From JAGWFU01 sp035534575 (GTDB taxonomy: Archaea; Micrarchaeota; Micrarchaeia; Micrarchaeales; Micrarchaeaceae): a DNA stretch of 7,979 nt. The stretch is taken from NCBI GenBank assembly GCA_035534575.1, contig DATLRT010000036.1, forward strand, positions 1-7,979, read 5' to 3'. The position numbers and the translations under genes are program-made. Positions 6,562-7,979 of the stretch are shown here, in pieces (position 1 is the first letter of the stretch; each line of letters opens with the position of its first letter). Below the pieces are notes generated by a model. The model was not told the origin of the DNA. It worked only from the letters and a program-made list of their open reading frames with translations, and made no database searches.

Positions 6562-6999
6562 TTACGCCTTTGCGTTTATGACGTCGCATCCGTTGAGGAA
6601 GTCCTTTCTCAGCCCGCCCCATGCGGTCCTGTAGGTCGGATGCTCGGTTTTGTCGACGTTGGAGAACAGCCATGAGGAGAAGTGACCGTCCCTGAGGTCC
6701 ATGCTCGCCACCTCCTGTATGTCGATGTTCCTTACGCTCTTCCACTTCGAGCCCTTCGCAGCAATGTACTCCTCCTTTATCTCCGGCTTGTTCAGCAGGA
6801 CCGTGCCGCTTGTCACGGCTTTGTAGGTCTTCCAGGAGTGGGCTGATGAGAATGCGGCTATGATTATTGCCTTTGCCCTCAGGACAGAGTCCTGATCCGC
6901 GAGCTGCTGGATTGCAGCAGAGCCATTACCGTTAATCGCGAGCTTATGAATGCTGCCCGCCAAAATGTCGTGTGTTGTCAGGTTATACTTTATTGGCAT
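6562..6999 (-). CDS. unrecognised hypothetical protein
   Basis: A 145-residue protein that I do not recognise. The ATG at 6999 is preferred over the TTG codons at 7065 and 7062, because the TATA box at 7071-7080 predicts transcription from about 7049, downstream of those TTGs. The leader would then be about 50 bases. There is no signal peptide. A short hydrophobic helix-like run lies at residues 43-51 (KAIIIAAFS), too short for a clear membrane span. Charged and Trp-containing segments follow (KGSKWKSVR near 82-90, FSSWLFSNVD near 107-116, YRTAWGGLRKDF near 123-134). Codon use is less GC-rich than in polB or nrdJ, which could mean recent acquisition or relaxed constraint. It is likely monocistronic, ending at a T-tract. 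Confidence 0.6.
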   Translation of the reverse strand: MPIKYNLTTHDILAGSIHKLAINGNGSAAIQQLADQDSVLRAKAIIIAAFSSAHSWKTYKAVTSGTVLLNKPEIKEEYIAAKGSKWKSVRNIDIQEVASMDLRDGHFSSWLFSNVDKTEHPTYRTAWGGLRKDFLNGCDVINAKA

Positions 7000-7068
7000 A
7001 CCCGGTCGCTCCCACTTGCGCAAGCAATTTACCTGCGAATCCTCATCCGATACTATATGCAACAATTA

Positions 7069-7080
7069 ACTATATAAACC
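7069..7080. promoter_or_regulatory. shared divergent TATA element
   Basis: The palindromic TATATA (7071-7076) reads ACTATATAAACC rightwards and GGTTTATATAGT leftwards. Rightward initiation is expected near 7101, about 13 bases before the ATG at 7114. Leftward initiation is expected near 7049, about 50 bases before the ATG at 6999. No second TATA box is evident for either gene, so one element probably serves both. Confidence 0.5.
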
Positions 7081-7113
7081 TGTTTTCACAAATAGCATGT
7101 GCGAGTTGATTCA

Positions 7114-7527
7114 ATGGGACTGTTCAGCATCTTTGGAAAGAAGGACGTTAACGACGACATAACGAAGGCGGTACCGTTCAGGATGACATCAGAGCTCGTC
7201 CCGTACAAACTTTACTCCAACAAGAGCAGCAGCGCTATGCTGATGGTCAAGGTGAAGAATCTGACCCATGAGGTGCTGCTAACATCCGTTGTGGCAGAAC
7301 TGCCAATCAACATCTCGTTCGATGAGATGGGCATGTCCAAGCAGCGGGAGATAAGAATCGGCGAGCTTGCGCCCCAGGAGGAGAAGCAGGTGAGGTTCGA
7401 CGTTCACAGCGGGCTCAAGTCCGAGAAGGGAGAGTACACGATGACGCTCACCGCAATCGTCCACTACAGGGACTACGGGCACGTTCTCAACGCGGTTAAG
7501 AAGAGGGCGACCATCAACGTCGTCTGA
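7114..7527 (+). CDS. small predicted beta-sandwich protein
   Basis: A 137-residue protein starting MGLFSIFGKKD. The ATG at 7114 is chosen over the GTG at 7099 because 7099 lies at or before the expected transcription start. After a short amphipathic N-terminus and linker, residues 20-137 are nearly all beta strands: LMVKVKNLTHEVLLTSVVAELP, then IRIGELAPQEEKQVRF, then YTMTLTAIVHYRDY. The pattern 'conserved NLT, ..LAP.E.K.V.F.v.., y.mt..a..hY.DY' resembles an immunoglobulin-like/CARDB-type adhesion or scaffold fold. No signal peptide or membrane span is seen, so it is probably cytoplasmic, possibly attached to a surface or partner through the MGLF helix. The fold is inferred and the function unknown. 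Its TGA abuts the convergent regulator's stop; a T-rich tract (7551-7563) inside that neighbour may end its transcript. Confidence 0.75.
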   Translation: MGLFSIFGKKDVNDDITKAVPFRMTSELVPYKLYSNKSSSAMLMVKVKNLTHEVLLTSVVAELPINISFDEMGMSKQREIRIGELAPQEEKQVRFDVHSGLKSEKGEYTMTLTAIVHYRDYGHVLNAVKKRATINVV

Positions 7528-7830
7528 TCAGGCTTCCTTAGGCTCAGGCATCTTTTCCTTCTTAGCCTCCGGCGAGTTCATGAGTGTGTAGACCCCGAAC
7601 ACCATCTCGGCTATCTTGGCGCCCTTCTCTGTGAGGCGTATCTTCTTTATCTTGCCGTGCTTCTCGCTCTCTGTTATGCCCAGCCGCTCGCACTCGTTTA
7701 TCAGGTTGCAGGCGTGCACGTACGTGGTGTCCGAGGCCTTCGCGAGCGAGGTCAGGTACCAGCTCTGGCTCCCGTCCCTTAGCGCAAGAAGTATCCGCAC
7801 GTGCTTGTTTTTGAAGAGAATGTTGTCCAT
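7528..7830 (-). CDS. winged-helix DNA-binding transcriptional regulator
   Basis: A 100-residue single-domain winged helix-turn-helix protein of the archaeal MarR/ArsR-like kind. Helix 1 is near 6-18 (KNKHVRILLAL), helix 2 near 28-35 (WYLTSLAKAS) and the recognition helix near 40-54 (YVHACNLINECERLG). The beta wing is ITESEKHGKIKKIRLTEKG, with a last helix KIAEMVFGVYTLM. A charged tail rich in Lys, Glu and Pro closes the protein. The ATG at 7830 is preferred over TTG 7842, since the TATA box at 7854-7865 predicts a start near 7834 and an almost leaderless mRNA. Its target is not visible, but an inverted repeat across its own TATA box suggests autoregulation. No ligand or metal-binding cysteine set is evident. 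Confidence 0.82.
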   Translation of the reverse strand: MDNILFKNKHVRILLALRDGSQSWYLTSLAKASDTTYVHACNLINECERLGITESEKHGKIKKIRLTEKGAKIAEMVFGVYTLMNSPEAKKEKMPEPKEA

Positions 7831-7853
7831 GCAAATGCCCAAACCCGTTGATA

Positions 7854-7865
7854 GGTATTTAAACC
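7854..7865 (-). promoter_or_regulatory. TATA box of the winged-helix gene
   Basis: The minus strand reads GGTTTAAATACC, a near-ideal archaeal TATA element. Its centre is about 30 bases before the ATG at 7830, giving a transcript with a leader of only a few bases. Confidence 0.6.
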
Positions 7866-7880
7866 TGACTATCTAAATAC
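7855..7880. promoter_or_regulatory. 7-bp inverted repeat over the regulator's TATA box
   Basis: GTATTTA (7855-7861) and TAAATAC (7874-7880) are perfect reverse complements with a 12-base spacer, 19 bases centre to centre, or about two helical turns. The left arm lies within the TATA box, where a dimeric winged-helix protein could block TBP. The arms are AT-rich, so chance remains possible. Confidence 0.35.
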
Positions 7881-7889
7881 GAACATAGC

Positions 7890-7936
7890 AATATTAATTT
7901 GTTTCTATTGTAATACTTAGCGCGACTAAAAGGTGA
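7890..7936 (+). promoter_or_regulatory. TATA-like element and Shine-Dalgarno of the gene at 7942
   Basis: AATATTAATT (7890-7899) would place initiation near 7920. AGGTGA (7931-7936) is a strong archaeal Shine-Dalgarno five bases before the ATG at 7942. The ribosome site is convincing; the TATA assignment is weaker because the whole stretch is AT-rich. Confidence 0.5.
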
Positions 7937-7941
7937 AAGAC

Positions 7942-7979
7942 ATGGTAAAATTCATCATTGCCAAGCAACTGGTAGGGAA
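7942..7979 (+). CDS. N-terminus of a downstream gene (partial)
   Basis: The ATG at 7942 follows a strong AGGTGA ribosome site. The first 12 residues are MVKFIIAKQLVG before the window ends. The Lys-Phe-Ile-Ile-Ala-Lys start could precede a membrane protein such as an ABC-type permease, but twelve residues do not allow an assignment. It is divergent from the winged-helix gene, so it could be one of that regulator's targets. Confidence 0.6.
   Translation, partial: MVKFIIAKQLVG

Noticed and set aside
6514..6675. 53-codon + strand ORF from the ATG at 6514
   Set aside because: It has no Shine-Dalgarno, a TATA-like element lies too close, and most of it is antisense to the C-terminal part of the 6562-6999 gene. 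It remains possible but unsupported.
7099..7113. GTG start for the beta-sandwich gene
   Set aside because: It falls at or before the expected transcription start. The ATG at 7114 gives the MGLF start and a normal short leader.

Overview
This is a compact archaeal chromosome segment. The evidence is an archaeal-type family B DNA polymerase, a type II (archaeal/eukaryotic) methionine aminopeptidase, TATA boxes about 25-30 bases before several starts, short-leader transcripts, and Shine-Dalgarno sites resembling GGAGGTGAT. Frequent ATA (Ile) and AGG (Arg) codons also fit an archaeon. The dense packing and unfamiliar small proteins would suit a DPANN/Micrarchaeota-like lineage, but the lineage is a guess.

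Left part (1-3915, all + strand): the tail of an upstream gene overlaps a small conserved-type protein (29-445, possibly SecB-like). A GNRA-loop hairpin terminator follows. A promoter then drives polB (544-3009) and map (3019-3915), which look like one transcript. polB stops after Gln-x-x-Leu, exactly where a PCNA-binding peptide would be expected. Skipping one base adds Lys-Val-Phe and a stop that overlaps the map ATG.

Middle part (3916-6460, - strand): a class II, adenosylcobalamin-dependent ribonucleotide reductase (nrdJ) converges on map. The two stop codons touch with no base between them and lie in the loop of a perfect 9-bp hairpin. In front of nrdJ is a 26-codon leader ORF. It has its own Shine-Dalgarno-like site and its TGA overlaps the nrdJ ATG (ATGA). 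A TATA box and an upstream 8-bp inverted repeat complete a plausible regulated nrdJ promoter. This is the best candidate here for something undescribed.

Right part (6531-7979): an unrecognised - strand protein (6562-6999) and a small predicted beta-sandwich protein (7114-7527) diverge from one shared TATATA element. The second converges, again with zero spacing, on a winged-helix DNA-binding protein (7528-7830). The promoter of that regulator carries a 7-bp inverted repeat across its TATA box. The first 12 codons of another + strand gene begin at 7942.

Functionally, polB and nrdJ concern DNA synthesis and dNTP supply, and map concerns N-terminal protein maturation. No mobile element, CRISPR array, tRNA or rRNA was recognised.
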